The translations under genes and the position numbers were made by a program. Shown piece by piece: positions 1-8,269 of a stretch of 64,000 nt of DNA; positions within the stretch are counted from its first letter, which is position 1; every line of letters starts with the position of its first letter. The stretch comes from Leptofilum sp965223285 (GTDB lineage: Bacteria > Chloroflexota > Anaerolineae > Promineifilales > Promineifilaceae), in NCBI RefSeq assembly GCF_965223285.1, contig NZ_OZ244997.1:1116001-1180000 (forward strand), read 5' to 3'. A model generated the notes under the pieces. That model was not told where the DNA came from, did not search any database, and saw only the letters and a program-made list of their open reading frames with translations.

Positions 1-270
1 GACGCCCAAATAACTCCAGAGTAACGGCCGTTCCGGCGTCATCGGCCCAATGGGTGCTAAACTAACGCCAGCGATAAGTGCCAAGAAAAGAACAGGCCAG
101 GCGGGAGCAAAACGGCCGTCTTGCCACAGCAGCACCCCCCACACCCCACAAATCAGCAGCACGACGGGCATACCCCACGGCCGTTCCGCCACAATAAAAG
201 CAGCACTCAGCGAGGCACCAACCAGTCCCAACAGGCCAAACAAAATCGGTTTCATCAAGGAATTTGTCAT
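1..270 (-). CDS. Membrane protein, N-terminal part only (cut by window edge)
   Basis: The reading frame starts at an ATG at 270 on the minus strand and stays open to base 1, giving 90 residues with no stop, so the gene continues outside the window. The visible part begins MTNSLMKPILFGLLG and contains about three hydrophobic segments with short polar turns (ERPWG, QDGRF, MTPERP), typical of a multi-pass membrane protein. It is not recognisable as a family from this fragment. It lies downstream of the MoxR-DUF58 operon but is separated from it by two hairpins and an insertion sequence, so membership of that operon is doubtful. Three copies of ACGGCCGT fall inside it, as in resident genes of this chromosome. 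Confidence 0.6.
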   Translation of the reverse strand, partial: MTNSLMKPILFGLLGLVGASLSAAFIVAERPWGMPVVLLICGVWGVLLWQDGRFAPAWPVLFLALIAGVSLAPIGPMTPERPLLWSYLGV

Positions 271-331
271 AAAAAGTTTGCCAGGGATTTTGCGGATTTT
301 ATGGATTTATGTAAAAGCCAACAAATATCTT

Positions 332-1309
332 GGCTCATGGGTCGAAAGTGTGCAGAGTGACCAAAGCTGAGATGAAATCCGGTGAGATACGCTTCACATT
401 CCGCCTGAATTCACATATCGCAATGTAACCGCTCAAGTTTTTCTTATGCACACCTTTGAACATCCTTAAAAAGTTACGCACATCCGTCCACATGCCTTCG
501 GCCGTGTTGACATGCACTTCGCGAATCCCGTCACCATCGTCATCACGCGCCCACTCCTTGTCGCCATGAGAGACGGTGGCATGTGGGCGAATCACATGAT
601 TGTAGCTTTGGTATTCGTCTGTATACAGTTGAGACCCAGCTAGCGTAAAGCGATGCACGTGGTCAACCAGGGTCTCACCTTTTGTATCTTTAACAACACG
701 CAAGCGAACTTGTCCAGATTGACGCCCCACTGTGCCCACAACAGGCGGTCGGTCATTGGCATACGTGCCACGCCCTCGCCGTTTGTTGGCGCGACGACGG
801 GGCGGGTCAGCTGAGTCGAAATGCTCACACCCTTTTTTCCCCCGCATTCTGAAACATTTCATCGGTTTCAGTTTCATCATCCAGGAGCGGGGTTTCTGGT
901 TGGAGCTGTTCCGCGTTCGCTTGCAGGTCATGACGCAACCTCAAAACCGTTGGGTAGTTGATGCCCAATTCGGCTGACAAGATTGTCGCAGGTTCTCCTT
1001 TGAGGACACCGCGAACGAGCAACAAGACTTGCATTGGAGTCAAATGATGTTGTTGGAAAACGGTTCCCGTATACAAGTTGTAAGCGGCTTGACACTGTTG
1101 GCAACGGTAAACGGTCAGTTGACTGCGCTTTGTCGTTCGGAACTTGCGGGCTTGGTCTACGCCGACTTGACAGACCGGACACCCAAAGCCATTGGGATGG
1201 AAATGTTCAATGATCCATTGTGTACAGTTTTCTTTGTCGAGTAAATCGGTGATTGGGAATTCCATGATTCCCAATTTTACCCGATTCGCACACTTTTAAT
1301 AGTTGAGCC
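332..1309 (-). mobile_element. IS1595-family insertion sequence with 8-bp target duplication
   Basis: The element is 978 bp. Its ends are imperfect inverted repeats sharing GGCTCA at the tip and AAAGTGTGC further in (332-353 versus 1288-1309 read in reverse). It is flanked by a perfect 8-bp direct repeat AATATCTT at 324-331 and 1310-1317, the duplication size usual for IS1595 relatives. It carries one transposase gene on the minus strand, split by a frameshift. The intact duplication indicates a fairly recent insertion. The element contains no ACGGCCGT palindrome, unlike its surroundings. Confidence 0.9.
335..1274 (-). pseudogene. IS1595-family transposase, frameshifted
   Basis: The N-terminal part (1274 down to 825, 149 codons) has a zinc ribbon, with FGCPVC and YRCQQC pairs, and then a helix-turn-helix-like stretch ending in the first acidic motif ETDEMF. 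The C-terminal part (frame ending at 335) has the remaining DDE-type domain, with YTDEYQSY and VHVNTAEGMWTDVRNFLR. The two frames meet at a minus-strand run of five G, six A and three G (plus positions 830-843); skipping one base joins them. Whether this is decay, a homopolymer sequencing error or regulated slippage cannot be told from the sequence. The stop codon lies inside the left terminal repeat. Confidence 0.85.
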
Positions 1310-1352
1310 AATATCTTAAATTAGATTGAGCGCATATTTGGCTTTTACTTGA

Positions 1353-1404
1353 GCAAACCACAGAGAAATCATTTGTCGGTTTCAAAATATTTTCTGTGGT
1401 TTGC
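1353..1404 (-). terminator. Hairpin downstream of the DUF58 operon
   Basis: GCAAACCACAGA at 1353-1364 pairs with TCTGTGGTTTGC at 1393-1404, a perfect 12-bp stem with a 28-base loop. It lies just past the stop of the DUF58 gene, which ends at 1441 on the minus strand. There is no clear U-run, so it may act as a terminator or an mRNA-stabilising structure. Similar CCACAGAG-type sequence appears in other intergenic regions here, for example near 25355 and 33940. Confidence 0.45.
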
Positions 1405-1440
1405 ATAGAAGCAAAAAAATCTTTGAAATCCGTGGCTGAT

Positions 1441-2724
1441 TCACACCGGGCGGGTCAGCCGGGTGGTTTGTAAGTGAGCGCGGGCAACGTCGTCAAACGG
1501 CCGTGCCACGTCCCAATCCAGAACAAAAATGCCCGCTTGCAGTAACTGTGTGTGCAACAGTTCGCGCTCCAGTTGAGCCAGCTTGGCTGCCATCGTCACC
1601 TCCTGCGTATCTGCCATCAGGCGGCTTTCGTAGCTAATTGGGTTCGGTGAAACCAGCAGCACCTCATAATCGTAGGCCCGCAGACGGCGCAAAAAGGGCA
1701 CATCTTCTGGCAGTAGTGGACTTACGAAGATGATTTGTGACTGAGCCGGGAAAAGCTGTGTGGGCAAAGCGCGAAGCTGGGCAAAGACGTGGCTGCTTTG
1801 CAGCTGCGCCCCGGAAAGTGCCTGCAAAATGCGTTCCTTTTGCAGTTTGCCGTAGCCAGGCAGCGTGTAATTCACCGCCCCGCCGTAGATCAGCAGCGCC
1901 ACCCGGTTGCCCTGGCTGATCAAGGCATCTACCATCAGTGTAATTGCCTCAATGCTGTATTCCAGCAGCGATTGGTTGCCGTGCGGGATGTTGCTAGCGG
2001 CGCGGGCATCCAAAATAAGGCCCACGTCGGCCACGCGTTCCTGCTCAAATTCGTTGGTAAACAGGCTGCCGGGATGCCGCGCACTGGCTTGCCAGTTAAT
2101 TCGCCGTTGGGAATCTCCCTGCCGATAGTCGCGCACGCCAAAAAAGTCTAGCCCCTCGCCGCCGACGCGGGCCGGCACAATGCCAGAGTAGACGCGGGTG
2201 CGGCGGGGGTGGATGGCCACATGCTTCAGATTGCTGGCGCGAGGCACCAGGTAGGCAAACAGGTTGCCTGGCACCTCATAGATATAGTTTCGCCGCCGCA
2301 AATCGAATGATTCACGGACAACGGCCGTTACCTGCGAAAATTGATACTGTCCGCGCGGCACCTCGACGGTGTAGCTAAAGCTGTGGCTGTCGCCAGCGGC
2401 CAGAGCCAGCAGTTGGCGCGGGGCACCATCGATCACGATGAGGCCGTGAGGCAGCGTGTCTTCCAACAGCAGCTCACTGATGGAGCCACCGTTGTTGGTA
2501 ATGGTCAACGTTACGGTGATCTCGCTGTGGGCAGGCATCCTGGTGCCAGAGAGGGTGCGCTCTAGCTGCAAATCGGCCGTTTCTGGCGTGGCTAGCAGGC
2601 TAAAGATGAGGTACAGCACAAATGGCAATGCCAGCAGTACGATGTTGCCATTTACCAACCCGAAGCCCGCCAGCAGAAGCAAGAAAATTGCCAGGGAAAC
2701 GGCCGTAATCGGGCGCAGCCACAT
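1441..2724 (-). CDS. DUF58 domain membrane protein
   Basis: This 427-residue protein has two N-terminal membrane segments (about 7-25 and 28-45). A CARDB/DUF11-like beta domain (about 55-130) follows, with TVTLTITNNGG, and then the DUF58 signature GEGLDFFGVRDYRQGD at 189-204 and a von Willebrand A-like region containing VGLILDAR. DUF58 proteins are typically encoded beside MoxR ATPases and are thought to act with them in assembly or maturation of envelope or metal-containing complexes. Its start overlaps the stop of the preceding gene, so translational coupling is likely. It is the last gene of the MoxR operon. Confidence 0.88.
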   Translation of the reverse strand: MWLRPITAVSLAIFLLLLAGFGLVNGNIVLLALPFVLYLIFSLLATPETADLQLERTLSGTRMPAHSEITVTLTITNNGGSISELLLEDTLPHGLIVIDGAPRQLLALAAGDSHSFSYTVEVPRGQYQFSQVTAVVRESFDLRRRNYIYEVPGNLFAYLVPRASNLKHVAIHPRRTRVYSGIVPARVGGEGLDFFGVRDYRQGDSQRRINWQASARHPGSLFTNEFEQERVADVGLILDARAASNIPHGNQSLLEYSIEAITLMVDALISQGNRVALLIYGGAVNYTLPGYGKLQKERILQALSGAQLQSSHVFAQLRALPTQLFPAQSQIIFVSPLLPEDVPFLRRLRAYDYEVLLVSPNPISYESRLMADTQEVTMAAKLAQLERELLHTQLLQAGIFVLDWDVARPFDDVARAHLQTTRLTRPV

Positions 2725-3371
2725 TACACACCTTCCTGGTTGGTTTGCCGCCAGCGGACGAGGGCCGCCACGGTCGCTTCCAGGTTTAGCACGGCTAATT
2801 GGGGAATGCGGCGATTGGGTTGGGCATCCCGCGCTTCTAAAAAGCTGCGGTAGTTGGGCAGGCTAGCGCAGACGTCCAGCAGCGTCACGATTTCTGACGG
2901 CACTGGCAGCTCCCCGGTCTCGATGCGCTGGCGCAGCGTTTCTGGCGTTTCGGTACTTTCTAGCTGCATCATTTCCAGCACTAGCCGCTGAATTTCATGG
3001 GCAAGCTGCCACTGTGCGTGTTGGCCTTTCGTGGCATTTTGGCTCATCCTTACGAGCTGATGAAATCGGCTAGGATTAAACAATTCTTCAAATGGCTCCT
3101 CGCTTTTGTTTAGCTGAGGACGGGTGGCGTATAGCATCATCACAAAGGCGGCAAAAACCAGAAAGCCCCACATCACGTTTTGGGGAAAGCTCCGGTAGAT
3201 GCCGTACAGCGTGGCCACGCGAGATAATATGGGTGCCAAAATGACCTGGCGGAAAAAGTCTGGTAGGAAGAGTGAGAACAGCACGGCCAGGAATAACAAA
3301 ATGAGTAGGGGCAAAAACCGTGGATGGAGAAACGGCCGTTTCGGATTTGGCATCTTGTCTCTTTGCACCAC
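2724..3371 (-). CDS. Small membrane protein of the MoxR operon
   Basis: This 215-residue protein has two hydrophobic segments (about 15-40 and 65-85) and a soluble, helix-rich C-terminal half. I do not recognise the family. The GTG start at 3371 overlaps the TAG stop of the DUF4129 gene and has AAGGAG a suitable distance upstream; an ATG six codons further in (3353) is an alternative. Its last codon overlaps the DUF58 start. The tight packing between DUF4129 and DUF58 genes indicates a role in the same membrane complex, but the sequence itself gives no activity. Confidence 0.75.
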   Translation of the reverse strand: MVQRDKMPNPKRPFLHPRFLPLLILLFLAVLFSLFLPDFFRQVILAPILSRVATLYGIYRSFPQNVMWGFLVFAAFVMMLYATRPQLNKSEEPFEELFNPSRFHQLVRMSQNATKGQHAQWQLAHEIQRLVLEMMQLESTETPETLRQRIETGELPVPSEIVTLLDVCASLPNYRSFLEARDAQPNRRIPQLAVLNLEATVAALVRWRQTNQEGV

Positions 3372-4345
3372 TAGCTAAGCTCCTTCCGGGGTAGTTGCCG
3401 CCTGGTTCCTAACTTCTCACACGCGGCTACAATTTGCTCCAGACTGTCAATTGCTTGCCGCTTTTCGCGTTCACCCGCGTTGCTGTTGCCGTAACGAACT
3501 TGCTCAAACAGGCGCGTCAGTCGCTGCACGGGTAGATGGGGAAACCCGCTTTTGAGCAGCCGCTGTTCAAATTCGCGGGGGGTAATGTGCCGCTCTCGAT
3601 AGACGCCGCGTTGCTCATGTACCGTTTGGACCATTTCCCGATAGCAGCGGCGGATCACATCAGCCAAAGGCGCGTTTCCCTGGCGCAATTCGAGCAGTGC
3701 TTGCATGGCGCGCAGACGCAACTCGTCTACGGGCAGGTCGGCCAGCCGCCTCACGTCTCGCCGATATTGCCACCAGCCCACAAGTAGCACCAATGCCATC
3801 ACACCAACAATGATGCCAACGGCTGCTAGTGCTGCTTGGGCAGACGGGTAATCTGGCAACTCTATCGCTAATTCCTCCAGCCGTTCCGCTAGTTGGGCGG
3901 TCTCAAAATCGTCAAAAACCAGATCAACTGCTTCGCCACTAATGGTTTCTTCCTCTTCTCCGTCGCGGTCATAGAATGAGAAAATAGCAAGGAGCACAAT
4001 CGAGCCGAGGAGAAAAAGTGGAACCAACTTATTGCGCCCAGCAAAGATTGTGCGACGGCTGTCTTTGCTGAAGATTAGAATCCCTATGGATAAGATAAAG
4101 AACAGCCAAAACCCAGCAGCAAAAGCATCCCAAAATGCTTGGGGAAAGATGAGTGGTTCAGTGGCGGACGGTTGGGTAAAGAGGGCACGCAGCGCATCCA
4201 GCAGGCTAAACAGCCCGTTGCCGCGCCGGAACTCGGCGTTGGTGAGGGTGGTAGCCAGCAGCAACAGGGTGCCCACAACCAACAGTATCGTACCCAGGTT
4301 GAGTAGCCTTTGCAGCAACGGCCGTTCCTCAATAAATTGGCGCAT
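3371..4345 (-). CDS. DUF4129 domain membrane protein
   Basis: The 324-residue protein has membrane segments near 15-35, 70-90, 105-125 and 175-195. Its cytoplasmic C-terminus matches the DUF4129 pattern, with ITPREFEQRLL followed by LTRLFEQVRYGN. DUF4129 domains are usual partners of DUF58 and transglutaminase-like proteins in MoxR clusters. An acidic stretch (DGEEEETISGE) lies between membrane segments and probably faces outside. The ATG at 4345 is preceded by GAGGTG. It follows the MoxR gene by two bases, so the two are almost certainly co-transcribed. Confidence 0.82.
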   Translation of the reverse strand: MRQFIEERPLLQRLLNLGTILLVVGTLLLLATTLTNAEFRRGNGLFSLLDALRALFTQPSATEPLIFPQAFWDAFAAGFWLFFILSIGILIFSKDSRRTIFAGRNKLVPLFLLGSIVLLAIFSFYDRDGEEEETISGEAVDLVFDDFETAQLAERLEELAIELPDYPSAQAALAAVGIIVGVMALVLLVGWWQYRRDVRRLADLPVDELRLRAMQALLELRQGNAPLADVIRRCYREMVQTVHEQRGVYRERHITPREFEQRLLKSGFPHLPVQRLTRLFEQVRYGNSNAGEREKRQAIDSLEQIVAACEKLGTRRQLPRKELS

Positions 4346-4347
4346 GT

Positions 4348-5301
4348 TTACACCTCAGTCACAGGTACGGGAACTGCGCTGGTTACTTTTTGGATGACAT
4401 CCTGGGCTGCATTGCGCTTCATCCATAAATCAGGCTGTAAGATGAGTCGGTGAGCCAGCACGGGCTGGATAAACTGCTTCACATCATCGGGCAGGACGAA
4501 GTTACGGCCGTCTAGCACTGCCCAAGCGCGGGCCAGCTTTAAAAAGGCAAGGGAGGCGCGGGGGCTGGCCCCGACGGCAATGCGGCTGTCTTTGCGCGTG
4601 GCGGTGACGAGTGCCACCATGTACGCTTCAATGTCGGGATCGACATACACTTGCTCGATAGCTTGCCGCATTTCGGATAGTTCTTCAGCATTGGTGATTG
4701 GCTTGAGCGAGACATTGTCCTGCTGCCGCTCTCGCCGCCGCTGCAAGATTTCCTGCTCCTCATCCGGGCTGGGATAACCCACCGAGAGCTTCATCAGGAA
4801 GCGGTCTAGCTGTGCTTCTGGCAGGGGGAAGGTGCCTTCGTATTCAATCGGATTTTGCGTGGCCAGAACAAGAAACGGCCGTGGCAACTGCATCGTTTCC
4901 CCTTCCAGCGTCACTTGATGCTCCTGCATCGCTTCCAGCAGAGCAGATTGGGTTTTGGGGGAGGCACGATTGATTTCGTCAGCCAGAACGATGTTGGCGA
5001 AGAGGGGGCCAGTGCGCAGTTCAAATTCGCCGCTGGCGCGGTTGAAAACGTAGCCGCCGGTAATGTCGCCGGGGAGCAAATCGGGGGTGAACTGAATGCG
5101 TTTGAAGACGAGGCCAAGGGCGGTGGCAAAGCTGTTGGCCAGCAAAGTTTTGCCCAGTCCTGGATAATCTTCCAGCAATACGTGGCCACCTGCAAGAACG
5201 GCCGTCATAATTTGCCGTAGCAGGTTGCGCTTACCAATAATTGCTTTTTCCACTTCTACGACGACGCGCTGGCTGCGCTCGGCAACACGTTCAATCTCCA
5301 T
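4348..5301 (-). CDS. MoxR-family AAA+ ATPase
   Basis: The 317-residue protein carries Walker A DYPGLGKT (45-52), Walker B IVLADEINR (104-112) and the sensor-1 region VLATQNPIEYEGTFPLPEAQ, all characteristic of MoxR/RavA-type AAA+ chaperones. Such proteins use ATP to activate or insert cofactors into partner complexes, here probably with the DUF4129 and DUF58 proteins encoded directly downstream. The start MEIERV at 5301 matches the usual family N-terminus and has GGAG seven bases upstream. The frame is open up to 5367, so a 22-residue extension cannot be excluded. Confidence 0.92.
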   Translation of the reverse strand: MEIERVAERSQRVVVEVEKAIIGKRNLLRQIMTAVLAGGHVLLEDYPGLGKTLLANSFATALGLVFKRIQFTPDLLPGDITGGYVFNRASGEFELRTGPLFANIVLADEINRASPKTQSALLEAMQEHQVTLEGETMQLPRPFLVLATQNPIEYEGTFPLPEAQLDRFLMKLSVGYPSPDEEQEILQRRRERQQDNVSLKPITNAEELSEMRQAIEQVYVDPDIEAYMVALVTATRKDSRIAVGASPRASLAFLKLARAWAVLDGRNFVLPDDVKQFIQPVLAHRLILQPDLWMKRNAAQDVIQKVTSAVPVPVTEV

Positions 5302-5429
5302 ATTCTGCTCCACAGGTTGTTTATCTTTGCGGTGGGTGCTCTTTAACAGCTCGCAAAGATTAAGCATTTTTACCTGTGCAGCGTCAACCTGTCAACTAGG
5401 TGGCGGTTTGGTGGAATTACGGTGGGAAG

Positions 5430-6098
5430 CTACTCTTCTTCAAGGTCGGTATCAAATTCAAAAACCATGTACGGGCCGTAATCTTCTAGAATGCCGTATT
5501 GCCCGGTGAATTCATGGCCTAAAAAATCTTCAAACAAAAAGAACTTTGGTGGGTAAAAGGTAAATGTGGAAAACATGATGGTAAGGGCAGCAATTAGCCC
5601 CAGCCCAACCTGCTTTGCTTTGGCACCCAGCGGTTCGCGCTGGAGGAAATAGGAGCTAACAATTTGCCCAGCAATCACGCCGATAACACCACAGGCAATA
5701 TCCGCTAAAAAGTAGCCACGGCCGTACAGGGGCAAGGTGATTGCAAGATAGCCATAGAAAAAGAGGCAAAGCACGATGGGTGTCACCAAAAAGCTGATCG
5801 CTTTAGCCAAAGGGAAGTTGTTGGCGTCATCCTTGACGTAGGTGTACTCAATGAGGGCATAGAGCAGCCCGGCCCAGAAGTAAAACTTTAGGTGTTCCCA
5901 GGTGCTTTCATTGACGGAGGCAAAAAAGCCAACCCAGCGGGTAAAGCCGCTCAGTTCAAAGGCGAAATGGAGTGAACCACCGACGATGTTGATGAAGAAG
6001 ATGCCACCGATTTCCCAAGCCATAATGCGCCGAGAGCGAAAGAGAACGGCCGCTTTTTCCTTGAGGGTTCGGGGTGGTTGGGTAGATAGTGTGGACAT
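5430..6098 (-). CDS. DUF6512-like integral membrane protein
   Basis: The protein (222 residues) has about six membrane segments. It contains the pattern WEIGGIFFINIVGGSLHF and SVNESTWEHLKFYFW, which I recall from the DUF6512 family of bacterial membrane proteins with no known function. The acidic tail (DTDLEEE) should lie in the cytoplasm. The ATG at 6098 is preceded by AAGGAG at a good distance; the TTG two codons upstream is less likely. It follows the HupE-like gene by about 30 bases on the same strand, so the two may share a transcript. The family name is from memory and unverified. Confidence 0.65.
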   Translation of the reverse strand: MSTLSTQPPRTLKEKAAVLFRSRRIMAWEIGGIFFINIVGGSLHFAFELSGFTRWVGFFASVNESTWEHLKFYFWAGLLYALIEYTYVKDDANNFPLAKAISFLVTPIVLCLFFYGYLAITLPLYGRGYFLADIACGVIGVIAGQIVSSYFLQREPLGAKAKQVGLGLIAALTIMFSTFTFYPPKFFLFEDFLGHEFTGQYGILEDYGPYMVFEFDTDLEEE

Positions 6099-6128
6099 GC
6101 ACAATTTCTCCTTGCCTGGGTTATGTGA

Positions 6129-6734
6129 TTATAAAACGCCAAATAAAAACAAGATGCCGACAATGGCAATGCCGCCGCCAGCCAGCCGCAACACAGTGGG
6201 GCCAATTTTGTAATGCTGTGGAATATCCCCCAGCAGCACGCCAGCGACGTGGATAACGGCCGTTCCCAACAAAAAGCCCAACGCATACCGCACGGGTTTG
6301 GCAATGTCTGGCATTTCTGCCCCGTGGGCGTAGCCGTGGAAGGTAGCGAACAGGGCTACCGCTATCAGAGCGACTACCAGAGGAATCCGCTGACCGGCGG
6401 CGATGGCCAGCCCCAGCAGCAGCACAGAGATGGCAATGCCGGTTTCTACGGCCGTTAGCCCCAAATCCAGCAGACCCAGCAGCCCACCAATCGCCATCAC
6501 GCCCACAAAGGTGGCGGGAACCACCCAAATGGCCCGCCCCCCAATTTGTGAACTCACGATGCCTACGCTGAGCATCGCCAGCAGATGATCCAAGCCCAGC
6601 ACCGGGTGGGTGAATCCCGCCAAAAATGAGCCAAAACGTAAAACTGTGCCTTCATCATGAGCGAAGACGGCCGTCGGCATGGCCATCAGCCACAGGCACA
6701 ATCCAGCAATTATCAGTAAGCGCACTTTTTTCAT
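6129..6734 (-). CDS. HupE/UreJ-type metal permease
   Basis: The protein (201 residues) begins with a cleavable signal peptide ending in AVFAHDEG, where the His-Asp-Glu after cleavage is the N-terminal metal-binding motif of the family. It continues with about six membrane segments and the signature HPVLGLDHLLAMLSVG. HupE/UreJ proteins bring in nickel or related metals for hydrogenase or urease; no such enzyme is encoded in this window. Start at 6734 is preceded by AAGGAGG, a strong ribosome binding site. A promoter about 110 bases upstream fits. Confidence 0.88.
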   Translation of the reverse strand: MKKVRLLIIAGLCLWLMAMPTAVFAHDEGTVLRFGSFLAGFTHPVLGLDHLLAMLSVGIVSSQIGGRAIWVVPATFVGVMAIGGLLGLLDLGLTAVETGIAISVLLLGLAIAAGQRIPLVVALIAVALFATFHGYAHGAEMPDIAKPVRYALGFLLGTAVIHVAGVLLGDIPQHYKIGPTVLRLAGGGIAIVGILFLFGVL

Positions 6735-6843
6735 AACGGGCCTCCTTGGGATGGGACAATGAATAATTTAGCGAGGAAACTTCCAGAAACAAGGATGATA
6801 TTTCCCGCTTTTTTCAACTATTCTGCGCGAGTCGTTCTAATTG

Positions 6844-6871
6844 ATTATCTTATAGGCGTAGCAGATGTCAA
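6844..6871 (-). promoter_or_regulatory. Sigma-70-type promoter for the HupE-like gene
   Basis: On the minus strand TTGACA (plus 6866-6871) and GATAAT (plus 6844-6849) are separated by 16 bases. This is close to the bacterial consensus and faces the HupE/UreJ gene, leaving a leader of roughly 100 bases. No known riboswitch pattern was recognised in that leader. Confidence 0.6.
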
Positions 6872-6941
6872 TGGTTGTTTTTGAACTGTTTATTTGGTTC
6901 TGTTTTGTTTGACTGATTGAGAGTAAAAGGTGGTGATGGGA

Positions 6942-7190
6942 TTACGGCCGTTCCTCTTCCGCATACCGCCGTAGATGGTAAGCTAGCGACAATCCCCGCA
7001 GGATGGCCCACCCAGATATGATCAGCACTACATAAGCGAGGAATGACAGACGCATCTGCCAGGCGTAAAGATTTGCTGGGTTGTCAACTGGAAGAAACTC
7101 AACCCAAACTAGCAGCACCGCACCCAAGACAACGCCGCCTAGCCCGCCCCAAATGTACCGATGTGGTTTTTTGATTTGCGTGGAATTCAT
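6942..7190 (-). CDS. Small two-segment membrane protein
   Basis: The chosen start at 7190 (MNSTQIKK) has GGGAGG eight bases upstream and gives 82 residues. There are two hydrophobic segments (about 12-30 and 42-62), separated by a short loop with PVDNPANLYAW, and a charged C-terminus (RRYAEEERP) predicted cytoplasmic. It belongs to no family I can name. The frame is open 18 codons further upstream, but that start lacks a ribosome binding site. Confidence 0.6.
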   Translation of the reverse strand: MNSTQIKKPHRYIWGGLGGVVLGAVLLVWVEFLPVDNPANLYAWQMRLSFLAYVVLIISGWAILRGLSLAYHLRRYAEEERP

Positions 7191-7365
7191 TTTGCGCCTC
7201 CCTAAAATGGTTCTTGAAAAATAGGTTTCGGAAACTACCGGCAACTAAGAGAAGAATACCAATTGCATTCATGGCGCACAAGTGGGAAACATCACTTTTT
7301 GATAGAGAGTGACGAGGGTAAGGTGAGTTTGAACGGCCGTTTCATCACTAGCCACCCAGCCTGCT

Positions 7366-7462
7366 GCCACACCAACCTCAAACCAGGCCAGGTAAGTGGC
7401 ATTGTTGGGAGACAAGTCACAGCTTTCAAAATTCAAGAAGATCTGCCCAGAGCAAAGGGGGG
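7366..7462 (-). repeat. Copy 1 of a short duplicated sequence (possible small-gene remnant)
   Basis: This block aligns with 8148-8262 over about 90 bases at roughly three-quarters identity, the second copy having an extra piece of about 25 bases. Read on the minus strand it encodes LNFESCDLS then NATYLAWFEVGVAAG within an open frame of up to 79 codons (7508-7269) starting with TTG. No convincing ribosome binding site precedes that frame. The pair flanks the small membrane-protein gene at 7523-8023, suggesting a local duplication. Function unknown. Confidence 0.4.
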
Positions 7463-7522
7463 TCTTGATCAAATCCTGATACAGTAGAGCGTCTTGCTTG
7501 GCAGTCAAGCCGTGTTCTCAGA

Positions 7523-8023
7523 TTATTGCAGTGACAAGACAGTTAACACAATTCCTATGGCAAACACCATCAATGGTGGCACCAGCCAAAATAAATGTGT
7601 GCTACCTGTGATTCTTCTACTCCAGCGGTATATCTTGGTATCATGATGGTCGGCATCAGCTTCTTCAAGAATCTGAGATAGCGATGTTGCTTGGTTCTTA
7701 AAGTATGTTTTATCCAGGTGCTTGCGGAGGTGTCCAGCTCGTTCCCTGTTTCGATAATAAAGTTCTGTGTAGGAGGCAGAGAAAAAAGCACTGATTAGGC
7801 CAATAACCGTTACGATTATGGATAACGGTAAGTCAAAATGATTGATATGGTCGTCGAACGTAATTACAGTTATTAAGGCGGATGCCACGACGAGCATATA
7901 GTTAACAGCACTTGATCGCAGCGTTTCTGCATGGCGGGAATGGCTGCGTACATCCTGGTATAAACCCCAACACAGGTCTTTCTGAATCTTTGAGATTTCA
8001 TTGATATTATTCGCCGTTTCCAT
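7523..8023 (-). CDS. Small multi-pass membrane protein, SLATT/RipA-like in outline
   Basis: The protein (166 residues) starts at ATG 8023 with GGAGG six bases upstream. It has a helical N-terminus rich in charged residues (DVRSHSRHAETLRSSA), a pair of membrane segments (about 40-80), a basic/acidic helical stretch YYRNRERAGHLRKHLD, and a last membrane segment at the C-terminus. The layout of a helical region followed by close-set membrane helices recalls small SLATT or RipA-type membrane proteins, some of which are effectors in defence systems. No sensor or nucleotidyltransferase partner is visible beside it, so that link is only suggestive. It sits in an AT-rich island with no ACGGCCGT palindrome. 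Confidence 0.55.
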   Translation of the reverse strand: METANNINEISKIQKDLCWGLYQDVRSHSRHAETLRSSAVNYMLVVASALITVITFDDHINHFDLPLSIIVTVIGLISAFFSASYTELYYRNRERAGHLRKHLDKTYFKNQATSLSQILEEADADHHDTKIYRWSRRITGSTHLFWLVPPLMVFAIGIVLTVLSLQ

Positions 8024-8147
8024 ATGAGCCCTCCAAAGCATACGAATAAGAAAGGACAAACTGATTCAGTACCCACCCATCATCCAGCAAGTACAGCCAA
8101 CAATTCGCTCTTTACTCAAATTCGTTATCGTTACAGCCCTTTACCAC

Positions 8148-8262
8148 GCCAACCGCAAACCAAGCCAGATAAGTAGTGTTGCCAGAGCCTGCACTGAGCG
8201 AAGCCCAAGTGAGATAGGCCACAGCCCTCAAAATTTAGAAGACTAGTCCGAAGCAGAGGTAA
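8148..8262 (-). repeat. Copy 2 of the short duplicated sequence, decayed
   Basis: This block is the partner of 7366-7462. On the minus strand LNFEGCGLS appears in one frame and TYLAWFAVGV in another, so the copy is frameshifted and cannot encode the same peptide. An additional segment of about 25 bases (around 8185-8210) separates the two conserved halves. It lies upstream of the small membrane-protein gene, in otherwise non-coding AT-rich sequence between 8024 and 8270. Confidence 0.4.
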
Positions 8263-8269
8263 CCATACG

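Larger units (their letters stand above)
311..1348. terminator. Stem-loop split by an IS1595 insertion
   Basis: GTAAAAGCCAA at 311-321 is perfectly complementary to TTGGCTTTTAC at 1338-1348. If the insertion sequence at 332-1309 and one copy of its 8-bp target duplication are removed, the two arms sit about 31 bases apart and form an 11-bp stem. The insertion therefore landed in the loop of an intergenic hairpin, probably a transcription terminator or a spacer element between the DUF58 gene and the gene to the left. Arms and positions are read directly; the terminator role is inferred. Confidence 0.5.

Noticed and set aside
7269..7508. A 79-codon minus-strand gene
   Set aside because: TTG start with no ribosome binding site, and a related copy nearby is decayed; it is reported only as part of a repeat.
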